Below the pieces are notes generated by a model. It worked only from the letters and a program-made list of their open reading frames with translations, had not been told where the DNA came from and ran no database searches. A stretch of 64,000 nt of DNA from Myxococcus landrumus (GTDB lineage Bacteria > Myxococcota > Myxococcia > Myxococcales > Myxococcaceae): contig NZ_CP071091.1 in the NCBI RefSeq assembly GCF_017301635.1, positions 2,058,001 through 2,122,000 on the forward strand. The letters run 5' to 3'. Position 1 is the stretch's first letter; each line of letters opens with the position of its first letter. A program made the translations under genes and the position numbers. This document shows positions 7,682 through 16,367 of this stretch, one piece after another.

Positions 7682-9430
7682 TCAGTACGACGCGGTGAGG
7701 CTCCAGTGGATGCTGGAGTACGTGTCCTCGGCCACGCCTCCGTTGTTCCATCCCGAGCGCGTCCCGGCCCCGGAGAAGGTGTCCTTGAACTGCGACAACT
7801 CGAAGCGCACCTGGTAGCCGAACGGGCCCCACACCTCACCCGCCACGCCCAGCTCCGCCTCCCAGCCAAAAGATGACACCGAGGTACCGTAGTCACTCAC
7901 TTCCAGATCCAGCGCACCGCCGTCATCATCGAAGCCCTTGCCCGGCTTCGGGCCGATGAAGAACTGGCCGGCCGCCTCCAGCCGCACCTGTCGCAGCAGC
8001 GGCACGGACACCTCCAGGCCCACCGCGGGGAACAGGCGATGCGTGCTGGACAGCGGACTGTCCGCCGGCGCGTCCACGTCGAAGGAGCGCGTGAGCATCC
8101 CCGCCTTCACTCCCGCGTACCCCAGGAGGTTCCGCGACGAGCCCAGGCCAAAGAAGTAGCGGTACATCGCCTGCGCGGTGAAGACCGAGTCCGTGGCCAC
8201 CACCTCGCGCGTGCCGGACTGGCCCGACTCGTTGAACAGCGTCACGTCCGTGGACGCATACCCACGGCGATACCCCACCACCAACCCCAGGCCCCGCAGC
8301 GCCGAGCCGTGACGGGCCAGCGGCAACAGCTCCAGCTCCGCCGCGATGCCCAGGTACGGCGCGGACGACTCGAAGTCGGACCGGTCGCCCACCTTCTCCT
8401 CGTCGCTCTTCTTGTCGAACTCGCCGCAGGACTTCACGCCGGGCCGCGTACAGTACTTGCGCCACGTCGTCGTCCCGCCCAGCGTGAGCCGGGCCAGCGG
8501 CGGACGCAGCGCCTCCTCGCCCACCGTTCCACCCGAGCCCGTGTCCAGCGCCACCTCCAGGAATGGATCCGTGGTGGTGTGGGACTCGGGGTCCTCCTCC
8601 ATCGCAGGAGGGCCGTCCTTGGGCTGCGGCCCCACGGCCACGAGCTCAGGCTCGGTCGAACGCGGGGCCTTCTCCGGCAGGGGCTTCGGCGTCTCGGTCG
8701 GACGCTCCGCCACGGGCGCGGGCTCCAGCGGCTTCGGCGTCTCCACCGGGCGCTCCGCCACGGGCTCGGAACGAGGAGCCTTCGGCGGAGCCTCCGCCAC
8801 CGGGACCGCGGGCTCCACGGCGGGAAGCGGCTCGGAGGGCGTCACGTTCGAGGGGGCATCGAAGGCGCGGGGAGTCCCCTTCAGCAGGTCGACGACTCCA
8901 CGCACCGCGACCTTCGCGTCCGCGGGCGACAACTTGCCTCGGGTCAGCTTCACCTCCTGCTCACCAAGCACCGCGCCGCTCGCGTCGAACACGCGCACTG
9001 TCAGGCCCGAAGGCCCCACCGTTCCGCTGACGGCGCCCGCCAGCTTCATCTTCGGCGCGACACGGGCCAGCGGTCCGTCGGTGAAGAGGACATTGCCCTT
9101 CAACCCGTCCTTCTTCGCGAGCGTGGCGTACTGCTTCAGCGACGCCACCTTCACCTGCTTGTCTCGGCGCAGGGCGGACTCGAGCTGCGTGCGGACCTTC
9201 CCTCCGCGATCTCCCTCCACCGTCAGCACCACGATGCGCGAGGGCTCCTCCTTCGGAGCCGCGGCCTTCCGAGCCTTCACCGCCCGAGGCTTCGCCTTGG
9301 GCGCGGCCACCTGGACAGGCGCCGCGCGCCGCTTCTTGACCACCTGCGCCTGCGCCCCGGGGGACGCCAGCGCCAGCGCCACGAACAGCACCAGGCCCCA
9401 GCGAACCATCGCGTGTTGGGTGTTCATCAT
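7682..9430 (-). CDS. Secreted protein with Pro-rich linker and C-terminal outer-membrane-type domain
   Basis: 582 aa (ATG at 9430 or 9427). A signal peptide ends near 'GAQAQ' (~29). It is followed by a Lys/Arg/Ala-rich stretch, a ~120-residue alpha/beta domain ('SRIVVLTVEGDRG', 'KMKLAGAVSGTV'), and then a ~110-residue linker rich in Pro, Glu and Lys with two near-repeats of 'AERP-ETPKPL'. The last ~290 residues alternate beta-strand-like segments and end with aromatic-Ser-Tyr, as in outer-membrane barrels. I do not recognise the family. The layout suggests a periplasmic sensor or tether linked to a barrel. It lies 59 bp downstream of the AI-2E-type permease on the same strand. Confidence 0.82.
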   Translation of the reverse strand: MMNTQHAMVRWGLVLFVALALASPGAQAQVVKKRRAAPVQVAAPKAKPRAVKARKAAAPKEEPSRIVVLTVEGDRGGKVRTQLESALRRDKQVKVASLKQYATLAKKDGLKGNVLFTDGPLARVAPKMKLAGAVSGTVGPSGLTVRVFDASGAVLGEQEVKLTRGKLSPADAKVAVRGVVDLLKGTPRAFDAPSNVTPSEPLPAVEPAVPVAEAPPKAPRSEPVAERPVETPKPLEPAPVAERPTETPKPLPEKAPRSTEPELVAVGPQPKDGPPAMEEDPESHTTTDPFLEVALDTGSGGTVGEEALRPPLARLTLGGTTTWRKYCTRPGVKSCGEFDKKSDEEKVGDRSDFESSAPYLGIAAELELLPLARHGSALRGLGLVVGYRRGYASTDVTLFNESGQSGTREVVATDSVFTAQAMYRYFFGLGSSRNLLGYAGVKAGMLTRSFDVDAPADSPLSSTHRLFPAVGLEVSVPLLRQVRLEAAGQFFIGPKPGKGFDDDGGALDLEVSDYGTSVSSFGWEAELGVAGEVWGPFGYQVRFELSQFKDTFSGAGTRSGWNNGGVAEDTYSSIHWSLTASY

Positions 9431-9489
9431 TGAGGAGTGGAAGGTTCACCCACCCCGCCTGCGAAGTCCAGGCTTGCCCGGCTAGCCAG

Positions 9490-10620
9490 TCATGCGTTCG
9501 CGGGCGCCGAGGCGGCCACCACCGGGGGAGCATTCTCCCGGGGGGGCTCCAACCTCACCGCCATCGGCGGCTCCCCTTCCAAGCGGCCCCTCCCCAGGAA
9601 GTCGCGCCGGTAGATGCGCACCATCGCCATGAAGAGGGACGCGATGAGCGGGCCCACCAACAGACCCATCATTCCGAACACCGCCAGCCCGCCGAACATG
9701 GAGAGGAAGACGAGCAGCGGATGCAGCGCCATGCGCGAGCCACACAACCGGGGCCGGATGACGTTGTCGATGCTCCCCACGAGGAGGGTTCCCCAGGCCA
9801 GGAGGAAGACGCCCTCGCTCACCTTCCCCACCGCGATGAGCACCAGGCCAATGGGCCCCCAGACCAGGGCCGTGCCCCCCACCGGCACCAGCGCCACCAA
9901 CACCATGGCCGCCCCCCAGACTCCCGCGTGCGGAACCCCGGAGATGAGCAGCCCCACGAACCCCACCGCGCCCTGGATGAGCGCGGTGATGGTGTTGCCA
10001 TAGACCATGGCGTAGGCGACGTCGGTGAACTCCCGCGCGAAGGCATCGAGATAGCGGCGCTCCAGCGGAATCAGCGCCGTCACCTCCGACACCAACCGGC
10101 GGCCATCGAGGAAAAAGTAATACATGGCCACCATCATCAGGAACATGTTGATGGCCAGCTCCGTGCCCGCGCCCACCACGTCCTTCAGGAGCGACGCGCC
10201 TCCCGCCACGGCCGCCATCAACGAGCGCTCCGCGTGGCTGCTCTCGAGGTCGAACCGGATGAACCGGCTCAGGCCCCTCGGGAGCGTGGCCCCCAGCCAG
10301 TGCCCCACGTCGAGCTGCTCCAGCAGGTCCTGCGCGCGCCCCACGACGTGGAGCACCTCGCGCGCCACCAGCCACCCCACCACGGCCAGCGGCGCGAGGA
10401 TGAGCAGGAACACCGAGAGCGTCGACAGCCCGGCGCACAAGGCCTTGCGGCCCCGCGTCTTCTGGCACAGGTAGTCCTGCACCGGCATGAAGAGGACCAC
10501 CAGGAAGCCGCCGAGCAACACAGGCATCAGGAACGGCAACAGAATCCTGGAGAACAGCATCAGCACGAGCGCAAACAGCGCCGCGAACCCATAGTTCGAC
10601 CACCGCCGCGAATCAGCCAC
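9490..10620 (-). CDS. AI-2E family (UPF0118) transporter
   Basis: 376 aa, GTG start with GAGGTGGGG upstream. About eight hydrophobic segments with the family layout: two N-terminal helices ('LFALVLMLFSRILLPFLMPVL'-type, ~13-50), an amphipathic region, then C-terminal helices with 'GNTITALIQGAVGFV' and 'SMFGGLAVFGMMGLLVGPLI' halves. The family includes TqsA/YdgG-like exporters and Na+/H+ antiporters, so the substrate is not predictable. The short C-terminal tail is disordered. Inner membrane. Likely co-transcribed with the downstream secreted protein gene. Confidence 0.88.
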   Translation of the reverse strand: MADSRRWSNYGFAALFALVLMLFSRILLPFLMPVLLGGFLVVLFMPVQDYLCQKTRGRKALCAGLSTLSVFLLILAPLAVVGWLVAREVLHVVGRAQDLLEQLDVGHWLGATLPRGLSRFIRFDLESSHAERSLMAAVAGGASLLKDVVGAGTELAINMFLMMVAMYYFFLDGRRLVSEVTALIPLERRYLDAFAREFTDVAYAMVYGNTITALIQGAVGFVGLLISGVPHAGVWGAAMVLVALVPVGGTALVWGPIGLVLIAVGKVSEGVFLLAWGTLLVGSIDNVIRPRLCGSRMALHPLLVFLSMFGGLAVFGMMGLLVGPLIASLFMAMVRIYRRDFLGRGRLEGEPPMAVRLEPPRENAPPVVAASAPANA

Positions 10621-10722
10621 CGCCCCACCTCGCCCTGCCCGACGAGCCCACCGACCACCACCAACCTAGGAATCGCGCTTTCTGACCGGAAGTCCGACTT
10701 CCCGACCACAAGGACACCATCC

Positions 10723-11211
10723 ATGACTACTGGACGTTTCACACTGACCGGCGTCGCGGCCCTGGCCCTCGCCACGGGCCTGGCCACCCAAGGCTGCGGA
10801 GACGACACCGTCCCCTGCGACAACTGTCCCGCCGTGGAGGGACGCTACCGAATGGCCTTCGGCGACGGCGGCGTCCCCGCCGACTGCACCTTGCTTGGAG
10901 TGGACCTCCCTCGGGGCCGGCCACTGGACATCACCCGGACGGGCGCCAGCCTCGGGGGTAAACTGGAGGGTGTGAGCCTCTCCGGCAACGTCTCCGCCGA
11001 GGGCTCCTTCACGTTGGCGGGAACCCAGGCGGGTGCGCCAGACGGTGGCACCACGGTGAACTTGAGCCTCGCCGGTCGCTACACGCCCCCCGTGGGGGAC
11101 GGCGGCACGGCGCGACTCGATGGAACCTTTACTGGCAACTTCTCCCGCCCGAGCACGGGTGCGCCCCAGCGGTGCGGCATCATCGTTCCGTTTTCGGCGA
11201 CCCGGGAATGA
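10723..11211 (+). CDS. Small secreted lipoprotein-like protein
   Basis: 162 aa. The start is the ATG at 10723, with AAGGA 9 nt upstream. A hydrophobic signal (~9-20) ends at 'ATQGC' (Cys25), a non-standard but common myxobacterial lipobox-like site. The rest is a Gly/Thr-rich beta protein with four cysteines after the lipid site ('CDNC', 'ADCTLL', 'QRCGIIV'), possibly forming disulphides. No family recognised. It is divergent from the AI-2E gene with a 102 bp shared upstream gap. Confidence 0.8.
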   Translation: MTTGRFTLTGVAALALATGLATQGCGDDTVPCDNCPAVEGRYRMAFGDGGVPADCTLLGVDLPRGRPLDITRTGASLGGKLEGVSLSGNVSAEGSFTLAGTQAGAPDGGTTVNLSLAGRYTPPVGDGGTARLDGTFTGNFSRPSTGAPQRCGIIVPFSATRE

Positions 11212-11240
11212 CACCTCGGGCCGCCAACGGGACGGGCCAA

Positions 11241-11357
11241 TTACTTCTTCTTGGCCTCGCCGGCCTTGGCCTCCGCCTTCTGCTTCTTGGCCCGCTTCTT
11301 CCAGGCCTGCTTGATCTTCATCTGCACGCGGCGGTGCTTGCTCTTGCTGCGGGCCAT
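11241..11357 (-). CDS. 38-aa Lys/Arg-rich small protein
   Basis: A short gene encoding a peptide that starts 'MARSKSKHRRVQMKIKQAW' and ends in a Lys/Ala tail. Support comes from an AGGAG Shine-Dalgarno 6 nt before the ATG, a consistent reading frame and an extreme composition (about half Lys or Arg). Such peptides often bind RNA or ribosomes; that is inference. It is 43 bp downstream of the P1 peptidase start-to-stop direction's end gap partner (peptidase ends upstream at 11401 on this strand's 3' side is not involved); it appears to be its own unit. I do not recognise a named family. Confidence 0.7.
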   Translation of the reverse strand: MARSKSKHRRVQMKIKQAWKKRAKKQKAEAKAGEAKKK

Positions 11358-11400
11358 CGCTGACTCCTGTGCTCCATCATGGAGACGTGAAAAGAGGCGC

Positions 11401-12792
11401 TTAACTATCAGAACCCGAAGGGCTCCCGGAAGAGGAACCCTTCAAAGGTGTCGAAGAGGCCTGCTCGGCCCCAGGCTCCCCCCCAGGCTCCCCCCCGGGT
11501 TCCACCTCGGGAACGGGACGTGTCGGGAAGGGAATCCCCTCCGCCCCCCGGACCTGGGTGGGTCGGGCGGTGGACACCGTGACTTCCCCCTCCCGGTCCT
11601 CGTCCGTGGGCTTCTCCCGGGAGGCCGGGGCGCTGCTCTGGTGAGGGCGCTTCTTCACCGAGGCGAAGATGGGCTTGCAGGCGTCCACGAAGTTGCGGAC
11701 CTCGTCCAGGGGGAGCGCCGGGCAGTGGTTGCCGTTGGCGCCCGTCATGGAGGTGGCCATGCACATGGCGTTGAGGATGGCCTCCTCGGTGGCCTCCATC
11801 ACCGCCTCGTAGAGGGGGTCCAGCCGCTGGTCCAGGAGGAGCTTCAGCTTGTAGACCATCTTCTGGGTGCGACGCGGGATGATGTTCGCGGTGGAGAAGC
11901 CCACCACGATTTCCCCCGAGCCGTGCGCCGCGTAGCTGCCCACCCGGCCGATGCCCAGGCCCACGCGCTTGCACAAGCGGTTGATTTGATGGCTCAAGAG
12001 CGGCGCGTCCGTGGCCACCACCGCGATGATGGAGCCGTAGGTCGTGCCCCGCTTCGGGGCGCCCTTGAACTTCTCCGCCAGCACCTCCCCCACCGGGAGG
12101 CCGCCGACGCGCAGGTTGTGCATCTTCCCGAAGTTGGACATCACCAGGACGCCCAGGGTGTAGCCGCCCATCACCTCCGGCAGCTTGCGCGACGCGGTGC
12201 CGATGCCGCCCTTGAAGTCACACGTCACCATGCCGGTGCCGCCGCCCACGTTGCCCTCCGCCACCGGGCCCGTGGCCGCGTTGCGGATGGCCTCGTAGAC
12301 GTGCTCCTCGCGCACGTGCCGGCCGGAGATGTCGTTGAGCCAGGAGTCGTCGCACTCGCCGACGATGGGGATGATGACGTCGTGCTCGTCGCCGATGCCC
12401 GGGTAGCGCTCCACCAGGTGCCGCGCCACGCCGTCCGACACCGCGCCCACCGCCATGGTGTTCGTCAGCAGGATGGGCGTCTCGATGAGCCCCCACTCCA
12501 TGAGCTGCGTCATGCCGGAGACCTCGCCCGCGCCGTTGAGCACGAAGCCTCCGCCCGTCATCCGCTCCATGAAGATGTTGCCGTTGTTCGGCAGGATGGC
12601 CGTCACCCCCGTGCGCACCGGCCCGTGGCCCGGCCTCAGGGGGCCTTCACCCTGGATGAGGGTGCAGTGGCCCACGAGGATGCCGTCCACGTCGGTGATG
12701 GCGTTGTACTTCCCGGGCTTGAAGCGCCCCAGGGGAAGTCCCAGCTCTCGGGCGCGAACCCGCGGTCCGTTGTACTCGGGGATGTGCACCAT
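11401..12792 (-). CDS. P1 family peptidase (DmpA / L-aminopeptidase-D-esterase)
   Basis: 463 aa from the ATG at 12792 (a GTG at 12801 is also possible; neither has a clear Shine-Dalgarno). Residues 1-365 match the N-terminal-nucleophile peptidase family P1: 'YNAITDVDGILVGH' (~29), 'TGVTAILP' (~61), 'LTNTMAVGAVSDG' (~109), 'GNVGGGTGM' (~180) and 'FKGGIGTASR' (~193), where the Ser of 'TASR' lies in the region of the self-cleavage site. Known members release N-terminal residues, including D-amino acids or beta-amino acids. The last ~95 residues are disordered, Pro/Glu/Ser-rich, with a short GGEP repeat. Its upstream neighbour on the same strand has D-Ala-D-Ala-ligase-like domains. Confidence 0.9.
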   Translation of the reverse strand: MVHIPEYNGPRVRARELGLPLGRFKPGKYNAITDVDGILVGHCTLIQGEGPLRPGHGPVRTGVTAILPNNGNIFMERMTGGGFVLNGAGEVSGMTQLMEWGLIETPILLTNTMAVGAVSDGVARHLVERYPGIGDEHDVIIPIVGECDDSWLNDISGRHVREEHVYEAIRNAATGPVAEGNVGGGTGMVTCDFKGGIGTASRKLPEVMGGYTLGVLVMSNFGKMHNLRVGGLPVGEVLAEKFKGAPKRGTTYGSIIAVVATDAPLLSHQINRLCKRVGLGIGRVGSYAAHGSGEIVVGFSTANIIPRRTQKMVYKLKLLLDQRLDPLYEAVMEATEEAILNAMCMATSMTGANGNHCPALPLDEVRNFVDACKPIFASVKKRPHQSSAPASREKPTDEDREGEVTVSTARPTQVRGAEGIPFPTRPVPEVEPGGEPGGEPGAEQASSTPLKGSSSGSPSGSDS

Positions 12793-12925
12793 GCCGGCCA
12801 CACTAGCGGACCATCACCCACCGTCAACCACTCCGAGCGCGTAATATCTTCGGGCAGGCGAACGGTGGCACGCCTCGCCAGACGCCAAGCGGCCCCGAGG
12901 ACTCCGGGGCCGCCCGGGAGTGGTC

Positions 12926-15166
12926 TCAGGCCTTGGCCTCGATGCGCGGAGCAGCGCCCTCGGAGGACGAGGCTCCGCCGCTGGTGTTGCCATTGCCGTT
13001 GGCGCCGTTGCCGTGAGCGCTCGCGGAGGGCGCCGCGCTGGGGGACGGAGCGGGCGCGGTCAGCCCCCCCGGCTCATCCATCGAGGCCACCTTGTGAATC
13101 ACGGTGGAGGCGTGCTCGGTCGCGGCGCGGCGAGCCTCGCGCTCTTTGTAGCGGCGGATGGCGGGCGCCATGATTTCGCCGATGAGCGCGCGGTAGTCCA
13201 TGCCGGCGCCCTGGGCGATGAGCACCAGGTCGCTCCAGCCCGGCGTGAGGCCCGGCAGCGGGTTGCACTCGATGAAGTAGATGCGCCCCTTGTCGTCCAT
13301 GCGGAAGTCGATGCGCGCGACGTCGCGGCACCCCAGCGCCATGAACGAGCTGCGCGCGGCCGTGCGCAGCTTCTCCAGCAGCGCGGGCTCCAGCTTGGCG
13401 GGCGCGTCGTAGCGGATGCGGTCCGTCCAATCGAGCTTGTGCTGGAAGCTGTAGACCGGGTTCTTCTCGCCCTTGTCCAGGAACACAATCTCCATGGGCG
13501 GCAGCACGCGAGGACGGCGCTCCCCGAGCAGGCCCACGGTGAACTCGCGTCCGCCGATGTACTCCTCGATGAGCGCGGGCTGCTGGTACTTGCTGGCGAT
13601 TTCGCGCACCACCTCGCGAAGCTCCGCCTCGCTGTGGCAGACGCTCTTGGTGACGACGCCCTTGGAGCTGCCCTCCGCCACCGGCTTCACGATGAGCGGG
13701 AAGGAGGTGAACTCCTTGTTGAGCCGCTCCTTGCCCGTGGCCATGAGCTGGAAGTTGGGCGTGAGGATGCCCGCCTGGCGGACAATCTTCTTCGCCAGCG
13801 CCTTGTCCAACGCAATCGAGAGCGTGGCCGGGTCGCTGCCCGTGTACGGGATGTCCAGGAGCTCCAGCATCGCGGGCACCTGGCTCTCGCGGTTGCGGCC
13901 CTTGAAGCCCTCGGCGATGTTGAAGACGATGTCCAGCGGCGTGCTGGACAGCACCGTGGGCAGCTCCGCGGTGGCCTCCAGGTCGATGACCTCGTGGCCC
14001 CAGGACGCAATCGCCTCGCGGATGGCCTGGAGCGTGTTGGGCGAGTCGTATTCCGCCTCGCTGTCCTCCACCGACTCCCCATGCGCGCTGGGCTTCACGC
14101 GCTTCACGTTGTACGTGAAGCCCACCCGCAGCGGCCCCGTCTTGCGCGCGGGCTTGCCCTGCCGCCGCGCGGAGTCCTTGATTTTGTAGCGCCGCGCCGC
14201 GCTCTGGATGATGGAGTTGATGACCCCGTCCAGGTGCAGTCCGTCCAGCTCCGCGGAGGCGTAGATGCCCGCCCCCGGCTCCAGGCTGGGCAGCGCGTTG
14301 ATCTCCAGGAAGTACGGCACGCCCGCGTCGCTGAGCCGGAAGTCGATGCGGCCCAAATCGCGGCAGTCGAGCGCCTTGTAGATCTTCTGCGCCATCTTCC
14401 GGACGTCCTCCGCCGTGCGGGCGGGAATCCGGGCGGGCGCGAGCACCGAGACGGCGTTCTCCTTCTTCGTCTTCAGCTCGTAGTCGTAGATGGCATACCG
14501 GCGGCCCGCGGTGACGGCGGGGTCCACTACGTACTCCACCGGCGTGAGCACGCCGTCGTAGTCGTTGTCCACCGCCGCCAGGAAGGGCACCGTCAGGTCG
14601 CGTCCCGGGATGAACTCCTCCACCAGGACACCCGACGGGTACTTCTCCAGCGCGGAGGCCACCTTGAGGCGCACCTCATCCAAGGTCTCCGCGATGGAGT
14701 CCTGGGTAATGCCCTTGGAGGAGCCCTCGAAGTTGGGCTTCACGATGACGGGGAAGCGCAGGTTCTCCGCGACCAGCTCGTTGAGCTTCTCCACGTACTG
14801 CCAGCCCGGCGTGCGGATGCCCTGCTTGGACAACACCAGCTTGGTGAGCTGCTTGTCCAACGTCACCGCCAACGCATACGGGTCCGAGCCGGTGTACGGG
14901 AAGCCCAGCTCGTCGAAGAGCGCGGGATAGAACGCCTCCCGGAAGCGGCCCCGGCGTCCCTCGGCCGTGTTGAAGATGAGGTCCGGGCTGTAGGCCTCCA
15001 GCCGCGCCACGGTGCGCGAGGCGGGACCACTCACCTCGAAGCGCTCCAGCCGGTGCCCCAGCCGCTCGATGGCCGCGGCCAGCGCGTTGACCGTCTCCTG
15101 GGTGTCGAACTCCGCTTCCTCTTCCGAATCAGACAGCCTGAGATTGTGGGTCAGCGCGATGCGCAC
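12926..15166 (-). CDS. Tandem D-Ala-D-Ala-ligase-like ATP-grasp protein
   Basis: 746 aa, GTG at 15166 with AGAAGGGGG upstream; longer readings are not needed. Two complete Ddl-like units are fused: ~1-350 and ~375-700. Both carry 'FN-AEG--GR-RE' (~65 and ~440), 'PYTGSDP' (~90), 'LDK' (~104), 'PVIVKPNFEGSSKGI' or its partner 'PLIVKPVAEGSSKGV', 'EEFIPGRDLTV'/'EEYIGGREFTV', and metal-binding ends 'GRIDFRL...FLEINALPSL' and 'ARIDFRM...FIECNPLPGL'. Ordinary Ddl enzymes are single ~320-residue units, so this is about twice normal. The tail (~700-746) is disordered. Likely cytoplasmic ATP-dependent peptide-bond ligase; substrates unknown. Its 5' end overlaps the RDD gene by 16 bp. Confidence 0.88.
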   Translation of the reverse strand: MRIALTHNLRLSDSEEEAEFDTQETVNALAAAIERLGHRLERFEVSGPASRTVARLEAYSPDLIFNTAEGRRGRFREAFYPALFDELGFPYTGSDPYALAVTLDKQLTKLVLSKQGIRTPGWQYVEKLNELVAENLRFPVIVKPNFEGSSKGITQDSIAETLDEVRLKVASALEKYPSGVLVEEFIPGRDLTVPFLAAVDNDYDGVLTPVEYVVDPAVTAGRRYAIYDYELKTKKENAVSVLAPARIPARTAEDVRKMAQKIYKALDCRDLGRIDFRLSDAGVPYFLEINALPSLEPGAGIYASAELDGLHLDGVINSIIQSAARRYKIKDSARRQGKPARKTGPLRVGFTYNVKRVKPSAHGESVEDSEAEYDSPNTLQAIREAIASWGHEVIDLEATAELPTVLSSTPLDIVFNIAEGFKGRNRESQVPAMLELLDIPYTGSDPATLSIALDKALAKKIVRQAGILTPNFQLMATGKERLNKEFTSFPLIVKPVAEGSSKGVVTKSVCHSEAELREVVREIASKYQQPALIEEYIGGREFTVGLLGERRPRVLPPMEIVFLDKGEKNPVYSFQHKLDWTDRIRYDAPAKLEPALLEKLRTAARSSFMALGCRDVARIDFRMDDKGRIYFIECNPLPGLTPGWSDLVLIAQGAGMDYRALIGEIMAPAIRRYKEREARRAATEHASTVIHKVASMDEPGGLTAPAPSPSAAPSASAHGNGANGNGNTSGGASSSEGAAPRIEAKA

Positions 15167-15792
15167 GGGAGCCCCCTTCTCTTCTTCAACGAACGACCGC
15201 GACGGACTTTCGCCGCGGACATGAGCCGCCCCGGCGCACGCTGGTGCGCCACCGGGTCGCGAGCTGCAACGGTTGCGCCGGCCACAACCTTCCCATCCAC
15301 CACTTGCGTCTGGGCCCACGTGTCGCCAAGCCGCCAACCAAGCGGATCTCTCACCACGCGCCACGCCTCGATGCCGCCAATCACCACCAGCCCCGCGACG
15401 GCCGCCACCGCGCCCAGCGGCGCGGGCATCATTCCCAGCAGCACGATGAGCGCCAGCGGCGCGTTGCGAAGCGTGCTGTCACGGTGCCGCGCCGCCGAGC
15501 GCGTGGGCAGGTGCATCACCTTCACGCCGAAGATGCGCTTGCCCACGCTCTGGCCCTGAATCATCCCGTCCGCGAGCAGCAGGAACAGGAGCGCGACGAC
15601 CGAGCCCGCCGCGCCACACACCACGTACAGGCCCCACGCCACCGCCACGTCGACGATGCGCGCGCCCAGCCGCAGCCACAGGGACGCCTTCGGATACGGC
15701 GAGCCCGGCTCACTGTCGTGAACCACCAGCCGCAGCGCGCGCCCACCGCCTCGGCTGGCCGCCATGAAGACTCGTTCGCGGGGCGCGCTCAC
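15151..15792 (-). CDS. RDD family membrane protein
   Basis: 213 aa, GTG start overlapping the previous stop (GTGA). It has the RDD signature: 'ASLWLRLGARIVD' (~36) then 'GQSVGKRIFGVKVM' (~79), with hydrophobic helices at ~47-75 and ~110-140. RDD proteins are small inner-membrane proteins, some linked to ion or organic-cation movement; the function here is open. The basic C-terminus overlaps the start of the ATP-grasp gene by 16 bp, which indicates a coupled operon with that gene and the DUF4177-like gene upstream. Confidence 0.85.
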   Translation of the reverse strand: MSAPRERVFMAASRGGGRALRLVVHDSEPGSPYPKASLWLRLGARIVDVAVAWGLYVVCGAAGSVVALLFLLLADGMIQGQSVGKRIFGVKVMHLPTRSAARHRDSTLRNAPLALIVLLGMMPAPLGAVAAVAGLVVIGGIEAWRVVRDPLGWRLGDTWAQTQVVDGKVVAGATVAARDPVAHQRAPGRLMSAAKVRRGRSLKKRRGLPCASR

Positions 15793-16292
15793 TCCTCGGG
15801 CTCCAGCGTGAGGCCCTCTTCGTGAGGCTCCGGCTCATCCATTCCCGCCAGCCGCGCCAGCCGCTCATGCGCGCTCAACGGATGGAACGGAGGCCGGGGC
15901 TCCTCCGACTCCGACTCGGAGGCCCACGCCATCCTCGCCGTGGAGCCCGACTCCGACAGCCGCAAGAGCTTCGCCCGCGCCGAGTCCTCATCCGGCTCGG
16001 CCGCGACACCCTCGCGCGTGAAGAAGATGAACGCCATGGCTGGCCGCTTGGAGGACTCGCGCATCGCGAACTGCACGCCGTCCAGGTTCCAGCCCTTCGC
16101 GGTCCACTCGTTCAGGGCACGCTCCATCGCGCCCTCGTCCACCGTGGACAGCTCCACCACTTTGTACTGCAACGATACAGAAGTACGAACCACGGGGGCG
16201 CGCCGGGTGCTGGGGCGCTGAGCCGAACCGCGCCGGCGTGGGGGCGGGGGCTTCTCCGACCTGCGTCTGGGACGCTTCTTCTTGGTGGGCAT
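15789..16292 (-). CDS. DUF4177-like small protein with basic N-terminus
   Basis: 167 aa from the ATG at 16292. Residues 1-30 are extremely basic (KKKRPRRR-type). Residues ~38-95 resemble DUF4177 ('LQYKVVELSTVDEGAMERALNEWT', 'GWNLDGVQFAM', 'AFIFFTRE'), a small alpha/beta fold. The rest is acidic and disordered. First gene of a coupled run with the RDD and ATP-grasp genes (4 bp overlap). Function unknown; the basic tail suggests nucleic-acid or membrane binding. Confidence 0.78.
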   Translation of the reverse strand: MPTKKKRPRRRSEKPPPPRRRGSAQRPSTRRAPVVRTSVSLQYKVVELSTVDEGAMERALNEWTAKGWNLDGVQFAMRESSKRPAMAFIFFTREGVAAEPDEDSARAKLLRLSESGSTARMAWASESESEEPRPPFHPLSAHERLARLAGMDEPEPHEEGLTLEPEE

Positions 16293-16367
16293 CGTGCGCG
16301 GGCTATTTGGGCGCAACACCCGCGGCGGATCAAGCGGCAACCCGCGCGCGGGCGCTCGTGCTGTTGC

